NCBI GenBank assembly: GCA_963838035.1
Contig: CAWIPM010000002.1
Coordinates: 248,001-312,000, forward strand
DNA from: CAVVNN01 sp963838035
GTDB lineage: Bacteria; Actinomycetota; Thermoleophilia; Solirubrobacterales; 70-9
DNA: 64,000 bases
Direction of reading: 5' to 3'
In this document: positions 1 through 8,146 of the stretch, one piece after another
Layout of the letters: every line of letters begins with the position of its first letter
How positions within the stretch are numbered: position 1 is the stretch's first letter
The notes under the pieces: generated by a model
Databases searched by the model: none
The model's input: only the letters and a program-made list of their open reading frames with translations
What the model was told of the DNA's origin: nothing
Translations under genes and position numbers: made by a program

Positions 1-179
1 TCGCCCTCGACGACCAGGTCGATGTCGGCGCGACCGCGGCCGAGGAACAGATCGCGGACGGCGCCGCCGACCAGGTAGACGGGCTCGCCGGTCGATCGCC
101 CCCTAACGACGTCCAACTCCGGGTAGGCGCGCTCCAGCGCCCCCGCCAGATCCTCGATCGGCTTCACATGCTTAGACAT
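1..179 (-). CDS. CCA tRNA nucleotidyltransferase / poly(A) polymerase family, N-terminal fragment
   Basis: The gene is cut by the left edge of the window; only about 59 residues from the ATG at 177-179 are visible. The fragment contains VYLVGGAVRDLFLGR and then DIDLVVEG, the conserved nucleotidyltransferase start of the class II CCA-adding/poly(A) polymerase family: the Gly-Gly-x-Val-Arg-Asp loop and the metal-binding Asp-x-Asp. By family it would add or repair the 3' CCA of tRNAs in the cytoplasm. A purine-rich RBS (AAGGAAGGGAGAG) lies directly before the ATG. It diverges from the deacetylase gene at 212 with only 32 bases between start codons. CCA-adding cannot be told from poly(A) or partial-CCA activity on this fragment. 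Confidence 0.85.
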   Translation of the reverse strand, partial: MSKHVKPIEDLAGALERAYPELDVVRGRSTGEPVYLVGGAVRDLFLGRGRADIDLVVEG

Positions 180-211
180 CTCTCCCTTCCTTACCATGAC
201 CGCCTAGGCGG

Positions 212-1141
212 ATGACCGGGGACCAGACAGCGAGGACGGGGCATCGCGAGGAGATTCGCGCTCGCCGCCGGGAGCAGCAGCGCCGCCGCGACCGCAGACG
301 GCGCCTGGGCGCGGTCCTGGCGCTGGTCGCGATCGCAGCCGCGGTTCTGACCATCGTCCTCGGCGTCGGTGGCGACGGCGGGAACAGGAGCTCGGCGCCG
401 CAGGCAAGCGCGACCCGGGTCCGCGCCGCCGGGAAGGCCGACTCCGGCCTCGTCCGCAACGCCACCGCTCAACCGAGCTGGAAGCCCCACACCGGACCCG
501 TCCCGATCCTTGAGTACCACGTGCTCGGGGCGCCGCCGAGTGGCGCTCCCTATCCCGAGCTGTACGTGACGCGCGCGGACTTCAGCCGCCAGATGGACTG
601 GCTCGACCGGCACGGCTACCAGGCGGTCACCCTCGAACAGGTCGAGAAGGCCTGGTACCACGGCGGTGCCCTTCCGACGAAGCCCGTCGTGCTCTCCTTC
701 GACGACGGATACCGGCCTCAGTTCACCTTCGCCCTGCCCGAGCTGCGCAAGCACGGCTGGCCGGGGCTGCTCAACCTCAAGGCCGAAGGCTCCGACCTCT
801 ACACCAGCAACGTCAAAGCGATGATCGCCGCCGGCTGGGAGCTGGCCGCGCACACGATCCACCACCTCGACCTGACCACGCTCGGCGCCGAACAGCTGAA
901 GGAAGAAGTGGCAGGATCGCGAGCGATCCTGCGGCACGACTACGGGGTCGCGGTCGAGAACTTCTGCTACCCGGCGGGGCGTTTCGACTCCACGGTAACC
1001 GCCGCCGTACGGGCGGCCGGCTACACCGGCGCGACTACCGAGATCCCCGGCTACGCTGACCGCCAGAAGCCCTACGAACTGAGCCGCTTCGAGATACTGG
1101 GCTCGACCGGCGTCTCGGGCCTCGCCGAAGACCTTCGTTAA
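212..1141 (+). CDS. Membrane-anchored polysaccharide deacetylase (NodB domain)
   Basis: A 309-residue protein with a very basic cytoplasmic N-terminus (residues 1-31), one hydrophobic segment (about 32-52) and an extracellular NodB-type domain. The metal/catalytic motif LSFDDGY is at residues 161-167 and the second metal motif HTIHH at 214-218, followed by CYPAGRFD. This family removes acetyl groups from peptidoglycan or other N-acetylated polysaccharides outside the membrane; the substrate cannot be told from sequence. A candidate -10 box TACCAT (192-197) lies 14 bases before the ATG. The gene ends three bases from hisF, which runs the other way. Confidence 0.88.
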   Translation: MTGDQTARTGHREEIRARRREQQRRRDRRRRLGAVLALVAIAAAVLTIVLGVGGDGGNRSSAPQASATRVRAAGKADSGLVRNATAQPSWKPHTGPVPILEYHVLGAPPSGAPYPELYVTRADFSRQMDWLDRHGYQAVTLEQVEKAWYHGGALPTKPVVLSFDDGYRPQFTFALPELRKHGWPGLLNLKAEGSDLYTSNVKAMIAAGWELAAHTIHHLDLTTLGAEQLKEEVAGSRAILRHDYGVAVENFCYPAGRFDSTVTAAVRAAGYTGATTEIPGYADRQKPYELSRFEILGSTGVSGLAEDLR

Positions 1142-1144
1142 GGC

Positions 1145-1903
1145 CTAGAGCCGCACGGCGATGCCGTCTGCGGCAAGGCGCTCCTTCGCCTCTCGCACCC
1201 GGTGAGCCCCGTAGTGGAAGATCGAGGCGCAGAGGACGGCGTCGGCGCCGCCGTCGACGATCGCCTGGCTGAGGTGCTCGAGGCTTCCGGCACCGCCCGA
1301 GGCGATCACCGGGACCGGCACCGCGTCTGCGACGGCGCGGGTGAGCTCGATGTCATAGCCGTCGCTGGTCCCGTCGCGGTCCATGCTGGTCAGCAGCACC
1401 TCCCCCGCCCCCCGCTCGACCGCCTCACGCGCCCACGCGACCGCGTCGCGTCCCTCAACCCTCTTCCGCCCCCCGTTGACGTAGACACCCCAGCAGTCGC
1501 CCTCCCGCTTGGCGTCGATCGCGATCACGACGCACTGCGCGCCGAACTGGTCGGCCAGCTCGTTCAAAAGGCCCGGCTGCGCCAGCGCGGCCGAGTTGAC
1601 AGAGACCTTGTCGGCGCCGGCGTCGAGGACAGCCTGGGCGTCCTCGACGGAGCGGATGCCGCCGCCGATCGTGAACGGGATGAAGACGTTGTCGGCAGTG
1701 CGGCGGGCAAGCTCGACGATCGTCTCGCGCTTCTCGTGCGAGGCGGTGATGTCGAGGAAGACCAGCTCGTCGGCGCCCTCCGCGTCGTAGCGCTCGGCCA
1801 GCTCGACCGGGTCTCCCGCGTCGCGAAGGCCGACGAAGTTGGTCCCCTTGACCACGCGCCCGCCGTCGACGTCAAGGCAGGGGATTACGCGCTTTAGAAC
1901 CAT
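1145..1903 (-). CDS. hisF: Imidazole glycerol phosphate synthase cyclase subunit HisF
   Basis: A 252-residue TIM-barrel protein, full family length. It makes imidazole glycerol phosphate and AICAR from PRFAR using ammonia supplied by HisH. The two catalytic aspartates are visible: Asp11 in IPCLDVDGG and Asp130 in VVIAIDAKR. Glycine-rich phosphate-binding loops (FTIGGGIR, VIASGGAG) are intact. It is the last gene of the histidine operon, starting four bases after the hisA stop, and depends on the promoter upstream of hisZ. The ATG gives the expected MVLKRVIPCLD start. Confidence 0.97.
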   Translation of the reverse strand: MVLKRVIPCLDVDGGRVVKGTNFVGLRDAGDPVELAERYDAEGADELVFLDITASHEKRETIVELARRTADNVFIPFTIGGGIRSVEDAQAVLDAGADKVSVNSAALAQPGLLNELADQFGAQCVVIAIDAKREGDCWGVYVNGGRKRVEGRDAVAWAREAVERGAGEVLLTSMDRDGTSDGYDIELTRAVADAVPVPVIASGGAGSLEHLSQAIVDGGADAVLCASIFHYGAHRVREAKERLAADGIAVRL

Positions 1904-1907
1904 CTCG

Positions 1908-2630
1908 TCAGGCTAGGGCAGCGTTGCCTTCGACGAGGGTGAAGCGTCGCTCGTAGAGAGCGCGGCCGACGATGACTCCCTCGACGTTGTCTGGGGCACA
2001 GCGGGCAAGGGCCTCGATGTCGGAAAGCGAGCCGACGCCGCCGGAAGCGATCACCTGCGCCTCGGTGACGGCGGCAATCCGGCCCAATTCGCCGAGGGCA
2101 GGGCCCGCCATCGTCCCGTCGACCTCGATCGCGGTGCAGAGGAATCGCCCCACGCCGCGGGAGCTCAGCTTCGCGACCGCCTCGACGGTCCCCTGCTCAC
2201 CCGCTTCCGTCCACCCCGAAAGCGCAACCCTGCCGTCACGGGAGTCGACCGAGACGACGACGCCCTCGCCATGCGTCGCGACCATCGCATCGAGGAACTC
2301 GGGATCGCGCAGCGCTGCTGTCCCGATCACAACACGCTCTGCCCCGGCATCGAGCACCGCGGCAACATCGGCGGCATCCCTGAGCCCCCCGCCAACCTGG
2401 ATCGGGCACTCGACCGCGGCGGCGATCCGTCGCACCGCCTCGAGGTTCTGCGGCCGGCCCGCTCTGGCACCGTCGAGGTCGACGACGTGCAGGAAGCGTG
2501 CCCCTTCCCGGGCCCATCGCTTCGCCGCGTCGACCGGGTCGGCGTCATACGCCGTCTCCCGCCCATAATCCCCCTGCAACAAGCGGACCGTCCGGCCGCC
2601 GCGGATGTCGATAGCCGGATAGAGGATCAC
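1908..2630 (-). CDS. hisA: ProFAR isomerase HisA
   Basis: A 240-residue (beta/alpha)8 isomerase converting ProFAR to PRFAR in histidine synthesis. I start it at the GTG at 2628-2630: this overlaps the hisH stop as GTGA and gives the family start ILYPAIDIRGG with catalytic Asp8. The reading frame stays open further upstream, but that part is the hisH gene in another frame. The second catalytic Asp is in VVSVDSRDG. In some actinobacteria the orthologue (PriA) also does the tryptophan step. No trpF is in this window, so bifunctionality is possible but not shown. Confidence 0.95.
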   Translation of the reverse strand: MILYPAIDIRGGRTVRLLQGDYGRETAYDADPVDAAKRWAREGARFLHVVDLDGARAGRPQNLEAVRRIAAAVECPIQVGGGLRDAADVAAVLDAGAERVVIGTAALRDPEFLDAMVATHGEGVVVSVDSRDGRVALSGWTEAGEQGTVEAVAKLSSRGVGRFLCTAIEVDGTMAGPALGELGRIAAVTEAQVIASGGVGSLSDIEALARCAPDNVEGVIVGRALYERRFTLVEGNAALA

Positions 2631-3259
2631 GCCGCGACTGGCGCTTCCGCGCAGACCCCGGCGAAGTTGGAAAGCAACCGCAGGCCGGCCGCGCTCGACT
2701 TCTCCGGGTGGAACTGGACGCCGAAGACGTTGTCGCGCTCGGCCGCGCAGGCGAAGCGCCCGCCGTAGTCGGCGGTGCCGAGCAGCTCGTCGGCGGCCGG
2801 GCGCGGCGTGAATGAGTGGACGAAGTAGAAGGGCGTCTCGGAATCGATCCCCTCGGTGAGCCGAGATTCCCGCTCCCAGCGCACCGGCGACCAACCGATG
2901 TGCGGCACCTTGAGGCCGTCCGCATCGAGCTCGGCGACCTCGCCGCTCATCAGTCCCAGCCCCGCGGCGCCGCCCAGCTCGGTGGAGGAGTCGAAGAGGA
3001 GTTGAAGGCCGACGCAGATGCCGAGAATCGGCGTTCCCGCATCGCGGCGCTCGAAGAGCAGCTGATCGAGCTCCAGCTCGCGAACTCGCCCGATCGCCTT
3101 TGGGAAGGCACCGACGCCCGGCAGGATGACGCCGTCACAGGCTCGAGCCTCGTCGGGGGCGCTGGTGATGGTGGGGGCGGCGCCGACGTGCTCCAGGGCC
3201 TTCTCGACCGAGCGCAGGTTGCCCATCCCGTAGTTGAGGATCGCGATCCGCGCAGTCAT
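2627..3259 (-). CDS. hisH: Imidazole glycerol phosphate synthase glutaminase subunit HisH
   Basis: A 210-residue class I glutamine amidotransferase that supplies ammonia to HisF. The nucleophile Cys82 is in GICVGLQLLF, the His-Glu pair is in FGVQFHPEKSS, and the oxyanion loop is LPGVGAF. The ATG at 3257-3259 overlaps the hisB stop as ATGA, and its own stop overlaps the hisA GTG. These couplings fix the start although the frame is open further upstream. Confidence 0.96.
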   Translation of the reverse strand: MTARIAILNYGMGNLRSVEKALEHVGAAPTITSAPDEARACDGVILPGVGAFPKAIGRVRELELDQLLFERRDAGTPILGICVGLQLLFDSSTELGGAAGLGLMSGEVAELDADGLKVPHIGWSPVRWERESRLTEGIDSETPFYFVHSFTPRPAADELLGTADYGGRFACAAERDNVFGVQFHPEKSSAAGLRLLSNFAGVCAEAPVAA

Positions 3260-3846
3260 CCGCTCAGCGTTCCCTTGGTCGACGGCACGCCGCTCTCCTC
3301 GGGGTCGATCGAGACCGCCACCCGCAGCGCGCGCGCAAAGGCCTTGAACGCGGCCTCGATCATGTGATGCGCGTTGCTGCCGTAGCGCACCGAGACATGC
3401 AGGGTCAACCTGGAGTTGTTGGCCACAGCACGGAAGAACTCCTCGGCGAGCTCGGTGTCGAAGCCGGCGATCGAAGTGGTGGGAAGGTCGGCGTCGAAGA
3501 TGCACAGAGGGCGCCCGGAGATGTCGATCGCGCACTCGGCCAGCGACTCGTCCATCGGCACCAGGGCCGACCCGTAGCGCCTGATCCCGGCGCGGTCACC
3601 GAGTGCCTCGTCGAGCGCCAAGCCGAGCACGATGCCGACGTCCTCCACCGTGTGGTGGGCGCCGGTTTCGAGGTCGCCGCTCGCCTCCACCTTCAGGCCT
3701 AGCCGGCCGTGGCGAGCCAGCAGGTCGAGCATGTGATCGAGGAAGCCGACACCGGTCGCCGCACTCGACTCGCCTCCGTCGAGGTCGAGCGATAGCCGGA
3801 TCTGGGTCTCAGCGGTGCTGCGCTCTCTTTCAGCCGTGCGGGTCAT
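3256..3846 (-). CDS. hisB: Imidazoleglycerol-phosphate dehydratase HisB
   Basis: A 196-residue monofunctional dehydratase, the usual length for enzymes without the phosphatase domain found in enterics. The two duplicated metal-binding motifs are present: AHHTVED near residue 65 and NAHHMIEA near residue 160. It converts imidazole glycerol phosphate to imidazole acetol phosphate. The start ATG overlaps the hisD stop. No hisC or histidinol phosphatase gene lies in this window, so those steps must be encoded elsewhere. Confidence 0.96.
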   Translation of the reverse strand: MTRTAERERSTAETQIRLSLDLDGGESSAATGVGFLDHMLDLLARHGRLGLKVEASGDLETGAHHTVEDVGIVLGLALDEALGDRAGIRRYGSALVPMDESLAECAIDISGRPLCIFDADLPTTSIAGFDTELAEEFFRAVANNSRLTLHVSVRYGSNAHHMIEAAFKAFARALRVAVSIDPEESGVPSTKGTLSG

Positions 3847-5114
3847 GGCTCGGTCCTAATCATCGCGGACTCGCCGTGGACGGGGAATCCCTCCGCTCGC
3901 GCGAGTGCATCGACGTGCGGGGCAAGCTTCGCCGCCGCTTCGGCCGGAACCTCCACGGTGGCGATCCTGCGGCGGAACGTGCCAGGGCCGAGAGGACCGG
4001 AGAAGCGGCCTGCGCCTTCGGTCGGGAGGACGTGGTTGGAGCCGGCCGCGTAATCGCCGAACGCAGTCGCGCCGTAGCGTCCGGCGAACACGCACCCCGC
4101 GGTGGTTGCCTGGCTGGCGAGCAGCGCCGCGTCCTCCTCCAGCAGCTCGAGGTGCTCCGGCGCGAAGGCGTTGGCGAGGTCGATCGCGTCGCTGAGGTCG
4201 GGAACTCGAACCAGGGCCAATCGCGCGTCCTCCACGCCGGGCCGCTCGGCTGCTGCACGCTCGGCCGCCGCCGCCACCGCCTCCAGGACAGCCTCCTCCA
4301 CGGCAACCGCCACGAGTGGGCTGTCTGCTCCGTGCTCGGCCTGGGCGCAGAGGTCGAGCGCCGCCCACTCCGGGTCCGTGTCATGCCCGGCGACGAGCAT
4401 CAGCTCGGAGGGGCCGGCGAGCGAGTCGATCCCGACTCGGCCGTACACGGCCCGCTTCGCCTCTCGAACCCAGGCGTTGCCCGGCCCTGCGAGCACATCG
4501 ACCGCCTCTATCGACTCGGTGCCGTGGGCAAGGGCGAAGATCGCCTGGGCGCCGCCCATCGCGTAGACCTCGTCGACCCCGCAGAGCTCGGCGGCGGCGA
4601 GAACCAGAGGGCTGATCCTGCCGTCCGTTCCCGGCGGCGAGGCAAGGCAGACACGCTCGACCCCCGCAACCTGAGCCGGAATGCAGCCCATCAGGACGCT
4701 CGACGGATATGCGGCCCGCCCGGCTGGAGCGTAGACCCCTGCGGCCGCGACAGGCACCTCTCGCACGGTCACCGTTTGGCCCTGGGACAGCGCAATCTCA
4801 CGCGCCTCGGCGTCGAGCTGGGCCTCCGCAACGGCGCGGATGTTCGCCGCCGCGATCTCCATCGCGGCTCGAATCTCGGGATCCAACGACTCCAGCGCTG
4901 CGGCGGCCTCCCCCGCCCCGACCCGAAGCGCGGTGGGCCTGCTCTCGGTCCCATCGAAGCGGGCGGTCAGGCCCAGCACGGCCTGATCGCCACCCTCGAC
5001 CACCTCCCGCTCTATCGGGGCAACGTCGACCCGCTGCGCCGACATCGCCAGCCATGCCCGGATCGATGTCGCGGTCTTCGCCGCGCTCTCCCACTCGAAG
5101 CGATGCGCCCTCAC
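3843..5114 (-). CDS. hisD: Histidinol dehydrogenase HisD
   Basis: A 423-residue zinc enzyme for the last two oxidations of histidine synthesis. Family blocks are in order: YPSSVLMGCIPAQVAGV, GGAQAIFALAHGT, VDVLAGPGNAWV, DSLAGPSE (NAD/zinc region), FAPEHLELL and NHVLPTEGAGRFSGPLG. I start it at the GTG at 5112-5114, which overlaps the hisG stop as GTGA. The open frame continues to about 5210 inside hisG, but that stretch has no family similarity. Confidence 0.95.
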   Translation of the reverse strand: MRAHRFEWESAAKTATSIRAWLAMSAQRVDVAPIEREVVEGGDQAVLGLTARFDGTESRPTALRVGAGEAAAALESLDPEIRAAMEIAAANIRAVAEAQLDAEAREIALSQGQTVTVREVPVAAAGVYAPAGRAAYPSSVLMGCIPAQVAGVERVCLASPPGTDGRISPLVLAAAELCGVDEVYAMGGAQAIFALAHGTESIEAVDVLAGPGNAWVREAKRAVYGRVGIDSLAGPSELMLVAGHDTDPEWAALDLCAQAEHGADSPLVAVAVEEAVLEAVAAAAERAAAERPGVEDARLALVRVPDLSDAIDLANAFAPEHLELLEEDAALLASQATTAGCVFAGRYGATAFGDYAAGSNHVLPTEGAGRFSGPLGPGTFRRRIATVEVPAEAAAKLAPHVDALARAEGFPVHGESAMIRTEP

Positions 5115-5791
5115 CTCGCGGTCGCCTCTTTCAGCTTCGCGGTCAGCGCGTCGACCTCGGCCGCGCGCAGCTTGTGTGCGACGCGGTTGGCGACGAACCG
5201 TGCCGTGCACTCGACGATCTCCTCGCGCACCTCGAGGTCGTTCTCCTCCAGCGTGCGCCCGGTGGCGACGAGGTCGACGATGCCGTCGGCGAGCCCGATC
5301 AGCGGCGCCAGCTCGATCGAGCCCTTGACCTCGATCACCTCGGCCTGCCTGCCGGTCTGCTCGAAGTGGCTTTCGGCGATGCGTGGGTACTTGGTCGCGA
5401 TCCGCATCATCCCCAGCCGGCGCTCCGCCTCGCCGAGCCTCTCATCCCCCTTGCGCCCGGCCAGCACCATCCGGCAGCGCCCGTAGCCGAGGTCGAGCAA
5501 CTCGTAGACAACCCGATCGTGCTGCTCGAGCAGCACGTCCTTACCGGTGATGCCGACATCGGCGGCGCCCGCCTCGACATAGGTGGGCACATCGGAAGGC
5601 CGCATCGTCACCAGGGTGATGCTCTCGCGCTCGAAGATCAACGAGCGCGAGTCGCCATGCAGCTCGGCCGTTTCGATGCCGGCGGCATCGAGCACGTCGA
5701 GCGTCTCGCCGAAGAGCGCTCCGCGGGGCACGGCAAGCTTCAGCGGCCCATCGGCCTTGGCACGGCCCAAGCCTGCGACCTCAACGCTCAC
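5111..5791 (-). CDS. hisG: ATP phosphoribosyltransferase, short form HisG(S)
   Basis: A 226-residue catalytic subunit for the first step of histidine synthesis (ATP + PRPP). It lacks the roughly 80-residue C-terminal regulatory domain of the long HisG used by mycobacteria and enterics. It ends after the catalytic part (GLADGIVDLVATGRTLEENDL, then a short helix). Short forms need HisZ for activity and histidine feedback, and hisZ is directly upstream with a 4-base ATGA-type overlap. Confidence 0.93.
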   Translation of the reverse strand: MSVEVAGLGRAKADGPLKLAVPRGALFGETLDVLDAAGIETAELHGDSRSLIFERESITLVTMRPSDVPTYVEAGAADVGITGKDVLLEQHDRVVYELLDLGYGRCRMVLAGRKGDERLGEAERRLGMMRIATKYPRIAESHFEQTGRQAEVIEVKGSIELAPLIGLADGIVDLVATGRTLEENDLEVREEIVECTARFVANRVAHKLRAAEVDALTAKLKEATAR

Positions 5792-6786
5792 GATGCCCCC
5801 TCCCCGCGCCTCGACTCCTCCTCCATCTGGGCGACGTGGACTCGCTCCAGGTAGAGCGCAAACCCGGCGGCCGGGAGGTCGAGCCCAAAGCGCTTCATCA
5901 AGCCGTCGTAGCGGCCGCCGCCGCCGAGCACGTGGCCGAGCGCGGGGTCATAGACCTCGAGAATCGCACCGCTGTAGTAGCCGAGGTCGCGCAGCAGCCC
6001 GAGGTCGATCTGGACCCGGTCTGCGGTGCCGCGCGCCTGCAGAGTCTCGAAGGTGTCCTGAATCCGCGCCGTCGCGCGCTCCACCGCGGCGCCGCCGAGG
6101 CTGCGGGCTTGCTCCAGCACCTCGCTGCCGCCGCGAAGCTGCGAAAGGGCGACGCAGGTGGCGCACTGCCTGTCGTCGATTCCCTCGACCGCCGAGAGCT
6201 CCGCCTCCAGCCCGACCAGGTCGTGCATCGCGAGCCGCTCCAACACCGAGTCGCGCGCCGCGCCCTCTACACCGAACTCGGTGAGCAGCTGACGGTAGAG
6301 ATCGGCATCGCCGAGGCCGATCACCGCACGGTCGAGGCCGGCGGCATCGAGTGCCGCCTCCAGCACCTCGACCACCTCGGCGGTCCCCTGGGGTGCCGGC
6401 GCCCCGATCAGCTCCACCCCGGCCTGTGCGAACTCGCGCATCTGCCCGCGCTGCGGTCGCACCGCGCGGAAGGCGTTGGCGAGGTAGCAGAGGCGCAGCG
6501 GCAGCTCGGCGTTTGCGTAGCGGCTGGCGGCCAGACGGGCGATCGGCACCGTCATGTCAGAACGCAGCGCCAAGAGGTCGCCTCGCTCGTCGAAGAAGCG
6601 ATAGGCGGAATCGGCGGTGCGGCCGTCTCCCCGCGCCAGGACCGCGTCGTACTCGATCGTGGGCGTCGCGACCTCGCCGAAGCCACGGCTCTCGAAAACC
6701 TCGATCAGGGCGAGGTGCAGCCGTCGCAGCTCCCGCATCTCGTCGGGGAGAACGTCGCGCGTTCCTGGCGGAATCGGATGAATCAT
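5788..6786 (-). CDS. hisZ: ATP phosphoribosyltransferase regulatory subunit HisZ
   Basis: A 332-residue class II aminoacyl-tRNA-synthetase-like protein with HisRS-type motifs (GTRDVLPDE, RSDMTVPIARLAASRY, FRAVRPQRGQMREFAQAGVE) but too short to carry the anticodon-binding domain of HisRS. With HisG overlapping downstream, HisZ is much more likely than hisS. By family it forms a hetero-octamer with short HisG and carries the histidine-binding site. It is the first gene of the his operon: a -10-like TAAGGT (6794-6799) lies seven bases before the ATG, suggesting a leaderless transcript. Confidence 0.93.
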   Translation of the reverse strand: MIHPIPPGTRDVLPDEMRELRRLHLALIEVFESRGFGEVATPTIEYDAVLARGDGRTADSAYRFFDERGDLLALRSDMTVPIARLAASRYANAELPLRLCYLANAFRAVRPQRGQMREFAQAGVELIGAPAPQGTAEVVEVLEAALDAAGLDRAVIGLGDADLYRQLLTEFGVEGAARDSVLERLAMHDLVGLEAELSAVEGIDDRQCATCVALSQLRGGSEVLEQARSLGGAAVERATARIQDTFETLQARGTADRVQIDLGLLRDLGYYSGAILEVYDPALGHVLGGGGRYDGLMKRFGLDLPAAGFALYLERVHVAQMEEESRRGEGAS

Positions 6787-6813
6787 CCGCCGGACCTTAC
6801 GAGAACGGGACGG

Positions 6814-6833
6814 AAAGCCCTGCTAGGCAGGGC
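6814..6833 (-). terminator. Possible weak terminator hairpin at the murA stop codon
   Basis: On the minus strand GCCCTGC-CTA-GCAGGGC forms a 7-bp stem with a 3-base loop and is followed by TTTCC. The loop and stem include the murA TAG. The T run is short, so termination would be partial. Its position between murA and the hisZ promoter fits separation of two transcripts. Confidence 0.45.
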
Positions 6834-8121
6834 CCTCCGCAGAAACCCGTTCGACCCGGGCGCCGAGCGCGCGCAGCCGATCGTCGATCCGCTCGTAGCC
6901 ACGGTCGATCTGGCGAATGTTGCCGATCTCCGAGGTGCCCTCGGCCGCCAGCGCAGCGATGAGCATCGCCATCCCGGCGCGAATGTCAGGGCTCTCGACC
7001 CGTTCGCCGTGAAGCCGGCTCGGACCGCTGACGATCGCCCTGTGGGGATCGCACAACGTGATCCGAGCGCCCATTGCGACCAGCTTGTCGACGAAGAAGA
7101 GGCGGTTCTCGAACATCTTCTCGAAGATCAGGATCTCTCCCTCGGCCTGCGTGGCGAGGGCCAGCGCGATGGAGGTCAGGTCGGCTGGAAAGGCGGGCCA
7201 CGGGCCGTCCTCGATCTTCGGGATCGCATCCCCGAGGTCGCTGCGGATCCGCAGCGACTGTCCCGGCGGCACCACCACGTCATCCCCCTCGACCACCGAC
7301 TCGAGCCCAAGGCGGCGGAACTGGCGGCGAATCATCACCAGGTCGGTCGGCCCGGCGTCATGGATCCGCAGCGCGCCCCCGGTGGCCGCGGCAAGCGCCA
7401 TGAAGCTGCCGACCTCGATGTGATCCGGTGTGATCGTGTGCTCGGCGCCTCCGAGCCGGTCGCGGCCGTGCACGGTCATCACGTTAGAGCCGACCCCGTC
7501 GACCTGAGCGCCCATCCTGGTCAACAGGCGGGCCAGGTCCTGGACGTGCGGCTCGCAGGCGGCGTTGCCGATAGTCGTCTCCCCCGGCGTGAGCGCGGCG
7601 GCCATCAGCGCGTTCTCGGTCCCCATCACCGAGGGCTCGTCCATGAAGATCGCGCAGGCCCGCAGGCCACCGGCGGGAGCAGTCAGCTCGATCCAGCGGT
7701 CGCCCGCCACTCGGGCGCCGAGGTCGATGAAGGCGTCGAGGTGGGCGTCGAGCCGGCGGCGACCTATGAAGTCGCCACCCGGTGGCGGCATCTTGGCCTC
7801 GCCGAAGCGGGCAAGGAGCGGCCCGGCGAGCAGAAACGAAGCCCGGATCTTGCTCGAGAGATCATCGTCGACCGCGACCCCATCGAGGTCTGCGGCGCAC
7901 AGCCGAACGCTGTTTTCGGCAACCCACTCGACCTCCACCCCGAGGCGCTCCAGCAGAGCGATTTGCGCCTCTGTGTCGCGAATCCTCGGCACCCGGTGCA
8001 GGATCAGCTCCTCATCGGTCAGCAGGCAGGCCGCGAGGATCGGCAGCGCGGCATTCTTGTTGCCGGCGACGGTCAGCTCACCGGAGAGCGGTACGCCGCC
8101 CTGAATCACGAATTTCTCCAT
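6823..8121 (-). CDS. murA: UDP-N-acetylglucosamine 1-carboxyvinyltransferase MurA (Asp-type)
   Basis: A 432-residue enzyme adding enolpyruvate from PEP to UDP-GlcNAc, the first committed cytoplasmic step of peptidoglycan synthesis. Lys22-Asn23 of the active site are in AGNKNAALPILA. In the active-site loop the usual Cys is replaced: PPGGDFIGRRRLD has Asp at residue 117. This is the same change as in Mycobacterium tuberculosis MurA and predicts intrinsic fosfomycin insensitivity. I start at the ATG at 8119-8121, which gives the family start MEKFVIQGG. A TACCCT box sits 10 bases upstream and is shared with the divergent gene at 8147. Confidence 0.95.
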   Translation of the reverse strand: MEKFVIQGGVPLSGELTVAGNKNAALPILAACLLTDEELILHRVPRIRDTEAQIALLERLGVEVEWVAENSVRLCAADLDGVAVDDDLSSKIRASFLLAGPLLARFGEAKMPPPGGDFIGRRRLDAHLDAFIDLGARVAGDRWIELTAPAGGLRACAIFMDEPSVMGTENALMAAALTPGETTIGNAACEPHVQDLARLLTRMGAQVDGVGSNVMTVHGRDRLGGAEHTITPDHIEVGSFMALAAATGGALRIHDAGPTDLVMIRRQFRRLGLESVVEGDDVVVPPGQSLRIRSDLGDAIPKIEDGPWPAFPADLTSIALALATQAEGEILIFEKMFENRLFFVDKLVAMGARITLCDPHRAIVSGPSRLHGERVESPDIRAGMAMLIAALAAEGTSEIGNIRQIDRGYERIDDRLRALGARVERVSAEGPA

Positions 8122-8130
8122 GGCGTCGGC

Positions 8131-8137
8131 TAGGGTA
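8131..8137. promoter_or_regulatory. Symmetric divergent -10 element between murA and the hydrolase
   Basis: The heptamer TAGGGTA reads TAGGGT on the plus strand (8131-8136) and TACCCT on the minus strand (8137-8132). Both fit TANNNT, and each is exactly 10 bases from its start codon (ATG 8147 plus, ATG 8121 minus). A single symmetric core could therefore serve both genes and give nearly leaderless mRNAs. Confidence 0.6.
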
Positions 8138-8146
8138 ACGACCGGC

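Noticed and set aside
3603..8133. Long plus-strand open frames opposite hisB-hisD-hisG, hisZ and murA (627 and 765 codons)
   Set aside because: Low-complexity antisense frames caused by high GC in codon position three; the minus-strand genes are unambiguous.
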